Source of the DNA: a virus
IMG/VR virus record: IMGVR_UViG_3300036771_000052
Span: 33,862 to 97,861 of that record
Length of the DNA stretch: 64,000 bases
Strand: one strand, 5' to 3'
Under the pieces are notes generated by a model. It made no database searches. It was given only the letters and a program-made list of their open reading frames with translations, and was not told where the DNA came from. Position numbers and translations under genes: made by a program. Position 1 is the first letter of the stretch, and each line of letters starts with the position of its first letter. Below are positions 1-8,851 of the stretch, one piece after another.

Positions 1-314
1 TCAGTCAGGTGTGGTCCGGCGGCGGCATTGAGGCGACGTTCACTAACTATTCGCGGCAGACCATCACCAGCTCGGGTATCACGATCGGGGTCAACACCGG
101 CACCGGGACAGCCACGGTGAGTGTGCCGAGCCAAGTGTGGAACGCCGCTGGTGGCGCGACCAATAACACGTTGGGCGCGTTGCTCACTTGTTACCAGCCG
201 ACGTCGATCAGTGCGGATTCCAGTATTCAGTTGTTGACGAAACATAATTTTGCGGCGACGACGACGGGTGGGAATCTGACTGCTGTCATCACGTCTGTCG
301 GGACTGTGACGTAA
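1..314 (+). CDS. Minor tail or structural protein, 5' end outside window
   Basis: The reading frame is open from the first base, so this is the C-terminal part (about 103 residues) of a gene that starts to the left. The sequence is rich in Thr, Ser, Gly and Ala with alternating hydrophobic residues, as in beta-rich phage tail proteins. The stop overlaps the next start as TAATG, which places it in the same late operon. No specific family is recognised. Confidence 0.6.
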   Translation, partial: SQVWSGGGIEATFTNYSRQTITSSGITIGVNTGTGTATVSVPSQVWNAAGGATNNTLGALLTCYQPTSISADSSIQLLTKHNFAATTTGGNLTAVITSVGTVT

Positions 315-1093
315 TGCCGGCAACTCTCCAGTTCTTTGACATGACTGCGTCGGTCACTCCACCCAAAGGTCATTTGGAGCCATTGGTGATCACGTTGGGT
401 CCGAACTGGCAGCCTAACGATATCCGGTTGTTCATCGCTTCCGGGTCGGCGTCTGAGACCGCGCCAGGCGGGACTGTCTCGGTTGAGATGCCGATGCTGA
501 CGGACCCGCCGCCTGCTTTCACCGCGGCATACAGTCTCAATCCCGGCAACGAGACACACGGTGTGTATTACCGCCGGCTTGTGGCTGGGGATGACGACCA
601 GTTTGTGGACTGGGTGAAACCGCCGAACTGGATGCATTACATGACCGCGTTTCTCACGGTGCGGGGAGTGGACCCGGGCACTAACCCCACGGCGGGGTCA
701 TTGTCGGCTGGGTTCCCTGGCCGTATCAGCTACATCACCGCCGATTCCACGGACAGCACCACGGTCAGTTCGATCACGGTGCCGCATGCGGGGACGATGG
801 TTTTCGCCATCGGGAATGTTGCCGCGCCGTCGTCCACACCGTGGCCGAACTGGGCGGTGGCTATGGGTGTTCCGTCGGGTTGGACACCGCTGGTCGCCAC
901 TCCGAATAGCGGGAACACCTATTACCAGTACGACACGAATCCGTGTTTCGAGGTAGTGGCGAATTCGTATAGCGCGGCCGGGTCGACCGGGAGCGTGGTG
1001 TTCCCGACTGGTCAAGGGTCTCCTGCGTTTGCGGGTTTGTATGTGTTTCTGACTCCGGCACCTGATGTGTCGGTGACGGTGGGAGCTGCGTAG
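314..1093 (+). CDS. Putative minor tail protein
   Basis: 259 residues starting at the ATG of a TAATG overlap. It is Pro/Gly/Thr-rich and beta-like, with no signal peptide or membrane segment. Its middle (around GTMVFAIGNVA and GWTPL) resembles the jelly-roll-like fold of the N-terminal part of the large repeat protein at 4757, which shares the phrases PSGWTPL/PSGWTLQ. Position in the tail operon supports a structural role; the exact function is unknown. Confidence 0.55.
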   Translation: MPATLQFFDMTASVTPPKGHLEPLVITLGPNWQPNDIRLFIASGSASETAPGGTVSVEMPMLTDPPPAFTAAYSLNPGNETHGVYYRRLVAGDDDQFVDWVKPPNWMHYMTAFLTVRGVDPGTNPTAGSLSAGFPGRISYITADSTDSTTVSSITVPHAGTMVFAIGNVAAPSSTPWPNWAVAMGVPSGWTPLVATPNSGNTYYQYDTNPCFEVVANSYSAAGSTGSVVFPTGQGSPAFAGLYVFLTPAPDVSVTVGAA

Positions 1094-1115
1094 CTTCGGA
1101 GAGAAAGCATGAGGA

Positions 1116-1739
1116 ATGACAGTACCTGAGAACGGTGTCCTGGTGGTACGGAACTTCGTGTTACCGCCGGAGGTGGCGTTGCTTGTTTCCATACTTGACG
1201 CCGCCGACGAACCTACCGAACTTAAGTCGGGAGAAGATCGCCAAATCCTCTTTAAGAGAGGCGTGCGCCGCACAGAGATCGAAGTGTCGGAAAAGATGTC
1301 CGCGCTATTGGAACCCGCTGTTGTCAAGCAGGTTTTAGCTATCCGGGACCGGGTTGCCGCGGCTATGTGCGAGGTTTTCGAGGTTCAGGGGCACAGCAAC
1401 GATTTCAGTGCGCTGGTGGAGATGCGCGAGGGCGATTCTCATCGGCTCCACGCGGACGCCGAGAGGCTCACCCCGAAGGGGTGGCAGCCGAACCATTGTC
1501 CCTGGCGCAGCCTTTCCGCTCTCCTCTATCTCAACACCCAAGGTGTCGACTTCGAAGGCGGCCAGCTGAGCCTTCCCGGGGTTGGGCTGACTCTCTCCCC
1601 TGAGGTCGGGATGTTGGTGGCGTTCACCGCTGGCCGCCGCCACCAACATGAGGTGTGGACGATCACGGCTGGTAAGCGCCGGACGATGCCGGTCTGGCTA
1701 CGAGATGATCATTGGGTACCCGGCGCGCCCACTGAATAG
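1116..1739 (+). CDS. 2-oxoglutarate/Fe(II)-dependent oxygenase (prolyl 4-hydroxylase type)
   Basis: 207 residues. The double-stranded beta-helix core is recognisable: an iron-binding H-x-D triad half at H112/D114, the strand phrases SALLYLN and FEGGQLSLP typical of prolyl-4-hydroxylase-like enzymes, a distal His in HQHEV (about residue 178), and a basic 2-oxoglutarate anchor in KRRTMPVW (R188/R189). The family hydroxylates protein side chains or other substrates using O2, Fe(II) and 2OG. The ATG at 1116 was chosen because the upstream ATG at 1109 runs into a stop after six codons. It lies between two tail genes, so a virion protein is the obvious candidate substrate, but no substrate can be named. 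Confidence 0.85.
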   Translation: MTVPENGVLVVRNFVLPPEVALLVSILDAADEPTELKSGEDRQILFKRGVRRTEIEVSEKMSALLEPAVVKQVLAIRDRVAAAMCEVFEVQGHSNDFSALVEMREGDSHRLHADAERLTPKGWQPNHCPWRSLSALLYLNTQGVDFEGGQLSLPGVGLTLSPEVGMLVAFTAGRRHQHEVWTITAGKRRTMPVWLRDDHWVPGAPTE

Positions 1740-1794
1740 TCCCTCGTTGAGCACCCGAATCGGGGTTTCAGGGGTTTAGAAATCGGGGTTTTTC

Positions 1795-3420
1795 ATGGCT
1801 GAAATAGATGCCGCAACTACGATCACCCCGAATGTGTCCACCGCGGTTACTTACGCGATTTCGCCGGCGTTTGAGGTGGACAGTTCGGGTCCGGTGTTTA
1901 ATCCGTTGTTGGGGTATTGGCAGTCTGATCCGTTGGTGTTGCCGGGGAATCCGGTGACGGGGTCGGTGGTGCGGTGGACCGCGAATGTCCCTGTAGGTAC
2001 GGGTCTTGTGGTGCAGACGAGTATCAATAATGGTGTGTCGTGGGATTTGGCCACGAATGACCAGTCTGTGCCGCGGCTGCTGAATGGTGATACCACTACG
2101 CAGTCGGTGTTGGCGAAGATCACGATGACGAGAGCCACGAGTCCGTCGTTGTTCCCGAGTCCGTCGTTGTTCCCGAGTCCGTCTTTGTATCCAAGTGGTT
2201 CGCCGCCGTCGGTGTCCTACTTCGAATTAGATGTGTCGGTCGACGCCAGCGTTGACGAGCTGGTCCCGATCGGTGTGGGGATGATTGATGATGTCACCAC
2301 CCACGCTACAGCCGGTACGTCCGGTTCCGGTTCAACCACGAATGTTTCCACCTCTACCAGCGTGGTCAGCCAGGGTGGTGGCCAGTTCGGCGGCGGAGTC
2401 GCAATTAAGGTTCATGCTAACGATTTGAGTTACGCGATCAAAAGGAACGTGTGGCAACAACCATATACGGTTCCTAGTGGATTGTTGTACACCGACGCTA
2501 TTAAGGCGATGGTGGAGGATCGTTTGCCGTCGCAGACCGCTTTCAATCTGTCGACCACAACAGCGACTACTCCTCTGTTGGTTTATGGCGCGTCGCAGGG
2601 TGGTGATCCGTGGCAGGACATTATGGAGTTGGCGGCGGCTATCGGGTTCGAAGTGTTTTTCGACGCCACCGGAGTGTGTGTGGTGCGGCCAATTCCCGAT
2701 CCGGGTATCGGCGACCCGGTGTGGGCTTTTGACGAGAATCTTGTTCCGCTGGTAGCGGAGGCGGAATTTGATTTGAGCTCGGAGCAAACATTCAATGACA
2801 TTGTCGTTGTTGGCCAGTCGACTTCGTCGGCTAATCCTTTTTCCGGGGAGGCATTTGATAATGACCCAAACTCTCCGACATATATTTTGGGTCCGTATGG
2901 TCGGGTCACGCAGCGGGTTAATTCGTCTCTGATCACCTCACAGTATCAGGCGCAGGCGATGGCGTATTCCGCTTTGTATGCGTCGCTCGGCGCGGCTAAT
3001 ACGGTGACTTTGACGACTGTTCCGATGCCGGCGTTGGAGCCGGGGGACATCATCTTCATTGTGTGTTCGGATGTGAAAGCGAACGGCACCTATATGATTA
3101 ACCATTTGGAAATGCCGCTTTCCCCCGCTGATCCAGCTATTTACACGTGTTTCCGCCAGTCTACGAGTGGGACGTTGGGGTTGGCCGGTGCGTTCGGCGT
3201 CACCGATGGTGTCACGATTAGTGGTTCCGCGGTGATCACGTCCGAGTCCGCGGGCTTCACTTCGGGTGATATTGGTGCGTCGGTTTATGGGGTGGGGATT
3301 CCTGTGAATGCGACGATCATTTCGATCACCGATCCCGATACCGCGGTGATGTCGGCGAACGCGACCGCTTCGAACACTGATGTGTATTTGGTTGTGAGTG
3401 TCGGTTCCGGCACTCTCTAG
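1795..3420 (+). CDS. Minor tail protein, baseplate hub-like
   Basis: 541 residues. The N-terminal 110 residues are beta-rich. A low-complexity Ser/Pro linker with three copies of a six-residue repeat follows (residues 117-135). The central part (about 200-450) has the layout of tail-tip hub proteins: an AIKAMVEDRLPSQ helix, a domain with PWQDIMELAAAIGFEVFFD, then PVWAFDENLVPLVAEAEF and GPYGRVTQRVNSS. The last 90 residues look like an extra Ig-like or bacterial-adhesion-type domain (ITSESAGFTSGDIG, IISITDPDTAVMSANAT). It probably sits at the tail tip. A good ribosome site is not evident, but the frame is unambiguous. Confidence 0.65.
   Translation: MAEIDAATTITPNVSTAVTYAISPAFEVDSSGPVFNPLLGYWQSDPLVLPGNPVTGSVVRWTANVPVGTGLVVQTSINNGVSWDLATNDQSVPRLLNGDTTTQSVLAKITMTRATSPSLFPSPSLFPSPSLYPSGSPPSVSYFELDVSVDASVDELVPIGVGMIDDVTTHATAGTSGSGSTTNVSTSTSVVSQGGGQFGGGVAIKVHANDLSYAIKRNVWQQPYTVPSGLLYTDAIKAMVEDRLPSQTAFNLSTTTATTPLLVYGASQGGDPWQDIMELAAAIGFEVFFDATGVCVVRPIPDPGIGDPVWAFDENLVPLVAEAEFDLSSEQTFNDIVVVGQSTSSANPFSGEAFDNDPNSPTYILGPYGRVTQRVNSSLITSQYQAQAMAYSALYASLGAANTVTLTTVPMPALEPGDIIFIVCSDVKANGTYMINHLEMPLSPADPAIYTCFRQSTSGTLGLAGAFGVTDGVTISGSAVITSESAGFTSGDIGASVYGVGIPVNATIISITDPDTAVMSANATASNTDVYLVVSVGSGTL
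2137..2196 (+). repeat. Three tandem 18-bp repeats in tail gene
   Basis: Three head-to-tail copies of an 18-bp unit (core CCGTCGTTGTTCCCGAGT), the third diverged. They encode the Ser-Pro linker SPSLFP in the tail protein at 1795. Such repeats can change copy number by slippage and so alter linker length. Confidence 0.85.
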
Positions 3421-3428
3421 GAGATGTT

Positions 3429-3746
3429 ATGGCTACAGGTTCGGCTATTGCTCGCGCGGCGCGCGCCATCAAGAACGCGAATACCACAAATACGGCGTGG
3501 ATGACACGCTCCGGTGTTTTAACAGTCCACATGGGGACATTGACCAGGGTTGACCCTTTCAACGGGGTGGCGGATTTTCAGTTCCCTGATCCGTCTGTGC
3601 CGATTGTGCAGTCGGTGAGCTACCTCCAGCCGTACAGTTCGACGAACACTCCATCGGTGGGGGATGTTGTTATTGCTCACCAGTTCGGTAACGGTTTCAT
3701 GATTATGGGTCAGCATATTGTTTTGAACGGTTTGGTGAGCATGTGA
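3429..3746 (+). CDS. Small tail protein, hypothetical
   Basis: 105 residues following the hub-like gene by 8 bases, with GGAG-like ribosome site. A basic N-terminus (RAARAIKNA) leads to a compact beta-rich domain with phrases GVLTVHMGTLTRVDP and VGDVVIAHQFGNGFMIMGQ, which look like an OB-type barrel seen in tail-tip spike or hub accessory proteins. The family is not identified. It overlaps the next gene by 4 bases. Confidence 0.6.
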   Translation: MATGSAIARAARAIKNANTTNTAWMTRSGVLTVHMGTLTRVDPFNGVADFQFPDPSVPIVQSVSYLQPYSSTNTPSVGDVVIAHQFGNGFMIMGQHIVLNGLVSM

Positions 3747-4135
3747 CATCACCTCAGGGTCTGACCACGTTGGTGTATCCGTTGTGTATCCCGCAGGGAG
3801 CGGATTGGCCTGGTATCGATTTCCCGATTATTGGTCCGGATGGTTCGCCGTACGATTTGACGGGGTGTTCGGCGTTGGGTCAGATTCGGTCTTCCCCCGG
3901 GTCGGATCAGTTGTATTTCACGTGGTCCACATCCCCTACCACGGGTCAAGGTTTGATCACCTTATCGGCTAGCGTTCTGAATATCAGGGTATTGGCGGCT
4001 GAGTCGTCTTTGTGGACGTTCGAGTATGGCGCCTACGACATTCTATTAACTAACCCTGCCGCTCCTACGGGTTTTCAGGAATCCCGGGTTGTGATGGGTA
4101 AAGTCATTGTTTCTCAAGAGGTAACGGTTCTATGA
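3743..4135 (+). CDS. Putative tail protein with Ig-like fold
   Basis: 130 residues with a GTG start inside the preceding stop (ATGTGA). The layout QGADWPGIDFPIIGPDGSPYDLTG, then SALGQIRSS and ESRVVMGKVIVSQEVT, is that of small Ig-like baseplate or fibre-attachment proteins found in many siphophages. It belongs to the tail operon and overlaps the next gene as ATGA. Function within the tail is unknown. Confidence 0.55.
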   Translation: MTSPQGLTTLVYPLCIPQGADWPGIDFPIIGPDGSPYDLTGCSALGQIRSSPGSDQLYFTWSTSPTTGQGLITLSASVLNIRVLAAESSLWTFEYGAYDILLTNPAAPTGFQESRVVMGKVIVSQEVTVL

Positions 4136-4308
4136 GCGAAGTTCGTGTTCCCCGTAAATGCATCTATTGCAAGGTTGAAGACACTGAGCCTAAGCATGAA
4201 AATATTTTGCCGGGGTTTGTGTCTGTGTATGCGCATAAGGGTTGTTGCGCGGATGTCACCAATTGTGAGTTGTGCGGTCCTGAGGTCCTGGAAGGGGTTA
4301 ATCAGTGA
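4132..4308 (+). CDS. Small zinc-ribbon-like protein, 58 aa
   Basis: The ATG overlaps the preceding stop (ATGA) and the stop overlaps the next GTG. The product has a C-x2-C pair near the N-terminus (RKCIYCK), a GCC motif in the middle and a second C-x2-C (NCELCG), so it probably folds around one zinc ion. Tight coupling on both sides supports translation. It is an unusual protein to find among fibre genes; it may be a structural knob or an assembly factor. The family is not recognised. Confidence 0.65.
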   Translation: MSEVRVPRKCIYCKVEDTEPKHENILPGFVSVYAHKGCCADVTNCELCGPEVLEGVNQ

Positions 4309-4706
4309 GTAATATCGTTACCGTTGAGGCTAACAACATTTTGGGTTCGAGTGTCGCCGGGAGCTCTTACACCGCTCCGACAACGCCGGTGAATTTGGCG
4401 TTGATCACCACTACCACTCCTTCGACCGCTACCGCGGCTGGTAGCGAGGTGTCGGGTGGGTCGTATGCGCGTATGTCCACTGCGGGTATTTGGGGGTCGG
4501 CGTCTAGCGGGTCGATCACTAATTCGGCGGGGTCGGTGAGTTTCACCAGCATGCCATCTTGCACCATCGGCGGTATCGAGTTGTGGGATTCCGCAGGTAC
4601 TCCTATTCGACGTTGGTTCGGAACTTTAACCGGCGGCAGCAAAACTGTGAACAGCGGCGACACCGTCACATTCGCCACATCGAGCATCTCCATCAGCTTG
4701 TCCTAA
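4305..4706 (+). CDS. Phage tail fibre-like protein
   Basis: 133 residues with a GTG start overlapping the upstream stop. It matches a common small actinophage tail protein plan: YTAPTTPVNLALITT, EVSGGSYARMS, a core with NSAGSVSFTSMPSCTIGGIELWDSAGT, then GDTVTFATSSISISLS. In this family the fold is a compact beta-sandwich thought to be part of the tail or fibre. I recognise the pattern from phage genomes; the role is inferred from position. Confidence 0.7.
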   Translation: MSNIVTVEANNILGSSVAGSSYTAPTTPVNLALITTTTPSTATAAGSEVSGGSYARMSTAGIWGSASSGSITNSAGSVSFTSMPSCTIGGIELWDSAGTPIRRWFGTLTGGSKTVNSGDTVTFATSSISISLS

Positions 4707-4756
4707 AAGTCTAGGCCGGGTATCCGGTCATCTAATCGGTGGAGGGATGACCGGGT

Positions 4757-7657
4757 ATGGCTATCGCGTTCGTTTCCGTCGGCGCCGTCCCCACTAGCGG
4801 CAGCTTCGGCGCCGGTTCCGTTTCTTGTCCGTATCCTGCTAGTATTGTTGCTGGGGATATTCTGATCCTGTTCGCCGGGATGACTGGTGGCAGCGGAACA
4901 TGGAACACCCCGTCGGGTTGGACGCTTCAACAAAAAAATAACAACATTCTGTCCGATCTTGGTGTGGTGTGTTTCACCAAGGTCGCGTCGGGTAGCGAAA
5001 CCGGCTCGTTAGTTGTTGGTAACGGTGGCACGGCTGGTGTTGAGCATGTGTGTATGCTGCTGTATAGCGGCCAAAACTCCACAACACCTATCGGTAACAC
5101 CGCGCTCGCGGTCAGTACATCCACGAGTACCACATCTCCCACCCAGGGAACTGTTACACCTGGCGCCAGTGATGTGGTGGTCCGCTGTTACATGGTGGGA
5201 CAAGTAACAGGTTCCACTACGGGTACGGTCACGTTCCCGACCGGAACAACTTGGACATCGCGTCTCAACTTCTTCACAAAAACCTCCAGCCACGTAAACG
5301 TCGGCACTATCGTTGTCGATAAAACAGCTGGTACAGACACCGAAACAGTTACGGCTAACTCGGCTGGCGCGTGGGGTGTCATCGACGTTGTTATCCAGTC
5401 GAGCCTCACAGTGTGGAACGCGGCGGCTTCTTTGGCCGCTACCGCCGGATTGTCCGCGAACGCGCATGACACACAACACCCGGCGGCGGCGTTCTCAGCG
5501 CATGGTGCGTTAGCCGCTACAGCGACGGATCACATTCCGGCTACAGCGTCGTTGTCGACGCATGCTGGATTGTCGGCTGCCGCGACCGACACTGTTTTCG
5601 GCGCTGTTTCGATGTCGGCGACAGCTGGGTTGTTGGCCAGTTCCGTTTCGCAGTTCGCGGGGTCGGCGTCGTTGTCCGCGTCGGCTTCGTTGTCGACGAC
5701 AGCCAAAGACATCATTCCTGCTGCCGGGACGCTAGCGGCTAATGGTTCTTTGTCGGCGACACTAGAGGTTGTTGTCCCCGCCGCGGCGTCACTATCGGCG
5801 ACTGCGGGGTTAATTTCAGCCGCCACGGTAACCGAGCTCCCACATGTGGCTCTGTCCACTACGGGGTCGCTATCGGCGACGCCGCGGGCGACCGTCCTAC
5901 CATCGGCGGCGTTAACAGCCTCTACAGGTCTGTCGTCGTCGTCTATCGACGCCAGTCACGGAGTGGTCGCGGCTTCGGCTGTGACTGGGTTGTCGGCCGC
6001 CGCGAAGATCACCGAATTCCCAGCCGTCTCCTTCACCGCATCAGGGTCTTTGACCGCCGCGGTACACGACGCCATCTACCCGATGGTGTCGCTGTCGGCG
6101 AACGCAATTATGTCCGTCCCGGCGGAAGACACCACCCTCCCCGATTCGACATTCACCGCCGCGGCTGGTCTGTCCGTCCTGGCGCATGTCACCGTGTTGG
6201 GTTCGGCGCATCTGTCCGCGACAGCGGGACTTACCGCTAGCGCTCACGCAAGTGTTGTGTCCGCAACAACGCTGTCGGCGACCACAACACTGTCGGCTTC
6301 ACCTGTCGATACTGTTTCAGCGGCTGTTGTTTTGGCCGCGCATGGCGGGTTAACGGCGCAACCCACCGACCTCATCCACACGTCAGTAGCGTTCACCGTT
6401 TCCGCTGGGTTGACGGCGCACGCGGTTGACATTGTTTATGCGGCGGCATCGTTGGCCGCCGCCGGAGGGTTCAGCTCCACCCCAACGGATTTGGCCACAG
6501 TTGGTCTGTCCGCTGTTGCTCATTTGTCCGCTGTTGCAGTCGACACTATCCACGCGGCTGTTTCCTTCACCGCAACAGGGTTGTTGACCGCGACCGGATT
6601 CGCCACCGTTCACGGCTTGTGCGCGATGGCCGCCGCAGCTACTGCGCATGCGTCTTGTCTTGTCAGAACACTCCCAACAGTCGGCTTAACCGCACACGCA
6701 GTATTGACGTCTTCCGCAAGGGACGTCACCTTCCCCGCAGTGGGGTTGTCGACGGCTGCGTCTTTGTTGGCGACGGCTGTTGATGTTGTTCGTCCGCATG
6801 TGGCGTTGTCGGCTTCGGCGAGTTTGTTGGCGTCAGCCACCGATTCCGTCGGCGGCGCCGTCCACCTAGCGTCAACCGCAACACTCACCGCTAACGCGGT
6901 TTCCACTGTTCGACCCGCAACTGTTCTGTCGGCGACCGCGAACCTCACAGATCGAGCGGTCGACACCACCCGTCCAACTGTGGGGTTGACTGCGTCTGCC
7001 GGTTTAGCGGCGACCGCGGAACTCGCTCTCCCCGTCCATGCTGTTCTTACCGCATCGGCTGGTTTGGCAACTGTCGCGGTGGATCACATCCTGCCGACGG
7101 CTACATTGCTGGCCACCGCCGGGTTGATCGCACACCCAATTGTTCGGGTGTTCCCGGCGGTGTTTCTCGCCGCGGCCTCATCTTTTGCTGTTGGGATGGA
7201 TGTTTCGGTCCCGGCGGCTGTGGTGGCCGCCGCGACCGCCGCATTGGATGTGACCGCGACACTCGAAGCGGTCAACAGCATCCACATGGCGGCGGGTACT
7301 TCATTCACCGCCGAAATGCGGGTGATCGCGGTAGCCGGCGCCACACTCGCCGCTCAAACCAACATCACCGCGAACCCGCAACTGGATCATTACCCAGTTG
7401 CGGTGTTGGGTGCGTTCGCTGCGTTAACCGCAACAGGTCATATCCGGTTGTGGGAAGCGTTCTGCAATACACCGCATGTGGTGGCGGGGGTTATCGCGGC
7501 GCAGGCAATCGCATTGGCCGTTGTCCGAGCCGCATACGGCAACCCGGTTGGTGTGACAACCGCCGAGAACGGAACCCCGGTGATACCGGTTCGCGCAGCC
7601 ACCGGGGTTCCATTGGCTGCCACGGATTCCGGTTCGCCATCTCGCGTAGTGCATTAG
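4757..7657 (+). CDS. Large repetitive tail or fibre protein, 966 aa
   Basis: Residues 1-215 form a beta-rich head domain (GDILILFAG, WNTPSGWTLQ, VVCFTKVASGSE, LLYSGQ) like those at the start of phage fibre proteins. From about residue 218 to 895 there are about 34 tandem copies of a 20-residue repeat. The last 70 residues form a different end domain (VVRAAYGNPVGVTTAENGTPVIPV). The Ala/Ser/Thr-rich repeats with periodic hydrophobics suggest a long beta-solenoid or rod, so it may be a side fibre. The ATG at 4757 has GGAGGG about 12 bases upstream. Length between relatives probably varies with repeat number. Confidence 0.7.
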   Translation: MAIAFVSVGAVPTSGSFGAGSVSCPYPASIVAGDILILFAGMTGGSGTWNTPSGWTLQQKNNNILSDLGVVCFTKVASGSETGSLVVGNGGTAGVEHVCMLLYSGQNSTTPIGNTALAVSTSTSTTSPTQGTVTPGASDVVVRCYMVGQVTGSTTGTVTFPTGTTWTSRLNFFTKTSSHVNVGTIVVDKTAGTDTETVTANSAGAWGVIDVVIQSSLTVWNAAASLAATAGLSANAHDTQHPAAAFSAHGALAATATDHIPATASLSTHAGLSAAATDTVFGAVSMSATAGLLASSVSQFAGSASLSASASLSTTAKDIIPAAGTLAANGSLSATLEVVVPAAASLSATAGLISAATVTELPHVALSTTGSLSATPRATVLPSAALTASTGLSSSSIDASHGVVAASAVTGLSAAAKITEFPAVSFTASGSLTAAVHDAIYPMVSLSANAIMSVPAEDTTLPDSTFTAAAGLSVLAHVTVLGSAHLSATAGLTASAHASVVSATTLSATTTLSASPVDTVSAAVVLAAHGGLTAQPTDLIHTSVAFTVSAGLTAHAVDIVYAAASLAAAGGFSSTPTDLATVGLSAVAHLSAVAVDTIHAAVSFTATGLLTATGFATVHGLCAMAAAATAHASCLVRTLPTVGLTAHAVLTSSARDVTFPAVGLSTAASLLATAVDVVRPHVALSASASLLASATDSVGGAVHLASTATLTANAVSTVRPATVLSATANLTDRAVDTTRPTVGLTASAGLAATAELALPVHAVLTASAGLATVAVDHILPTATLLATAGLIAHPIVRVFPAVFLAAASSFAVGMDVSVPAAVVAAATAALDVTATLEAVNSIHMAAGTSFTAEMRVIAVAGATLAAQTNITANPQLDHYPVAVLGAFAALTATGHIRLWEAFCNTPHVVAGVIAAQAIALAVVRAAYGNPVGVTTAENGTPVIPVRAATGVPLAATDSGSPSRVVH
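5409..7440 (+). repeat. About 34 degenerate 60-bp coding repeats (20-residue units)
   Basis: The translated unit reads roughly A-x-L-S-A-x-A-G-L-S-A-x-A-x-D-x-x-x-P, with Leu/Phe at positions 3 and 10, small residues around them, Asp near position 16 and Pro at the end. The repeats run without a break for about 680 residues. DNA identity between copies is low because codons have drifted, so the array is old and held by selection on the protein. Confidence 0.9.
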
Positions 7658-7666
7658 GAGCTATTT

Positions 7667-8812
7667 GTGTCATACCCAACTGACCCGGTACCGAATTGGC
7701 AGGACTCTCCGTCTGCGGCGACACCGCTCGATGCCGCTAATTTGAATGAAGACAGCACCGCAATCCAGCAGTTGCAAACGTATGTGACGACGTTGCAGCC
7801 GCAGATTCCGTTCACGGGTGTTCAAACAGCTAGTACTGTCACCGCCACGGCGAACACGTATGTGTTGGTGTCGACTGCATCGAATGCGGTGACGGTGAGT
7901 ATGCCGGTTGCGCCGCCGAACTTCACTATCGTTGGTATTAAGATGGTCGCGCAGGCCGGTACTAATATGGTGACCGCGCAGCTGGGTGGGTCGGACCATT
8001 TTGATACTGCAACTGGTTCGACGACCGCGACGTTGAAGTTGCTCGGCGCGGCTGGGATTTGGCAGTACAGCTCGTCCACCGCTGTGTGGGTGCGTATCTC
8101 GGATGATTTGCCGTTAGGCCAGCTGGATTTGCGGTATGTGAACTCGGTGACCGCCGCGGATTCGTCGATCACGGTCGCCGGAACAACGGTCGCTCCGACG
8201 GTGAAAGTCGCGCAAGCTAACTTGACGCTCGCCGAATCACAGATCACCGGTCTCGTCGCTAACCTGAATCAAACTAATCAGGGTGGTGGTGTGTGGGGTT
8301 CAAACACGTACGGCAACCAGATGTCTAACATCGGGATCGACGACGCCACCGGCACCTACCTTATGGTTACCGCGTCTAGAACATTGTTGATGCTGATCGG
8401 TCTAGCGCCGGCCGCGACGTATTCCACATTCAAACTGTATGTCACCAATGCTGCGGCGTCGAGTACCTTGACCGCTGCGTTGTACAGTTCTAGCACGCTC
8501 ACGAACACGTCGTGGTCTCGTCTCGGTTCCGGGAACATCACCCCGGTCATCACAGCAAACGGGTTGGTGTCGACAGCTATCTCGTTCACCCTCGCTTCCC
8601 CCGCATATGTGGTGGCGGAAATGGTTCTGACGACTGCCACCAACTTCCCCACCTTCGCGGCGTCCGCTTCGGGTACGGCGGGTTTGTTGAATCCATCTTC
8701 GGGGTGTCCGGTGGCGGCCAACTTGAACGCGTCGTCCGCGCCCGCGGCAACTTTGAACCCGACGACTGGTTTCACAAATATGGCTCAGAAGGTTTGGTGC
8801 GCGCTCGCTTAA
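7667..8812 (+). CDS. Tail fibre protein
   Basis: 381 residues, GTG start with AGGAG seven bases upstream. The N-terminus (PVPNWQDSPSAATPLDAANLNEDSTAI) is the typical opening of actinophage fibre or minor tail proteins that attach to the baseplate. A GDSITVAG-like stalk region (QLDLRYVNSVTAADSSITVAGT) leads to a C-terminal beta-sandwich (VWGSNTYGNQMSNIGIDD onward) resembling fibre tip domains. It probably trimerises and binds the host surface. Confidence 0.65.
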   Translation: MSYPTDPVPNWQDSPSAATPLDAANLNEDSTAIQQLQTYVTTLQPQIPFTGVQTASTVTATANTYVLVSTASNAVTVSMPVAPPNFTIVGIKMVAQAGTNMVTAQLGGSDHFDTATGSTTATLKLLGAAGIWQYSSSTAVWVRISDDLPLGQLDLRYVNSVTAADSSITVAGTTVAPTVKVAQANLTLAESQITGLVANLNQTNQGGGVWGSNTYGNQMSNIGIDDATGTYLMVTASRTLLMLIGLAPAATYSTFKLYVTNAAASSTLTAALYSSSTLTNTSWSRLGSGNITPVITANGLVSTAISFTLASPAYVVAEMVLTTATNFPTFAASASGTAGLLNPSSGCPVAANLNASSAPAATLNPTTGFTNMAQKVWCALA

Positions 8813-8851
8813 CCATTATTTCAATCTATTCGAATTTTTGCTAGGACGGCG

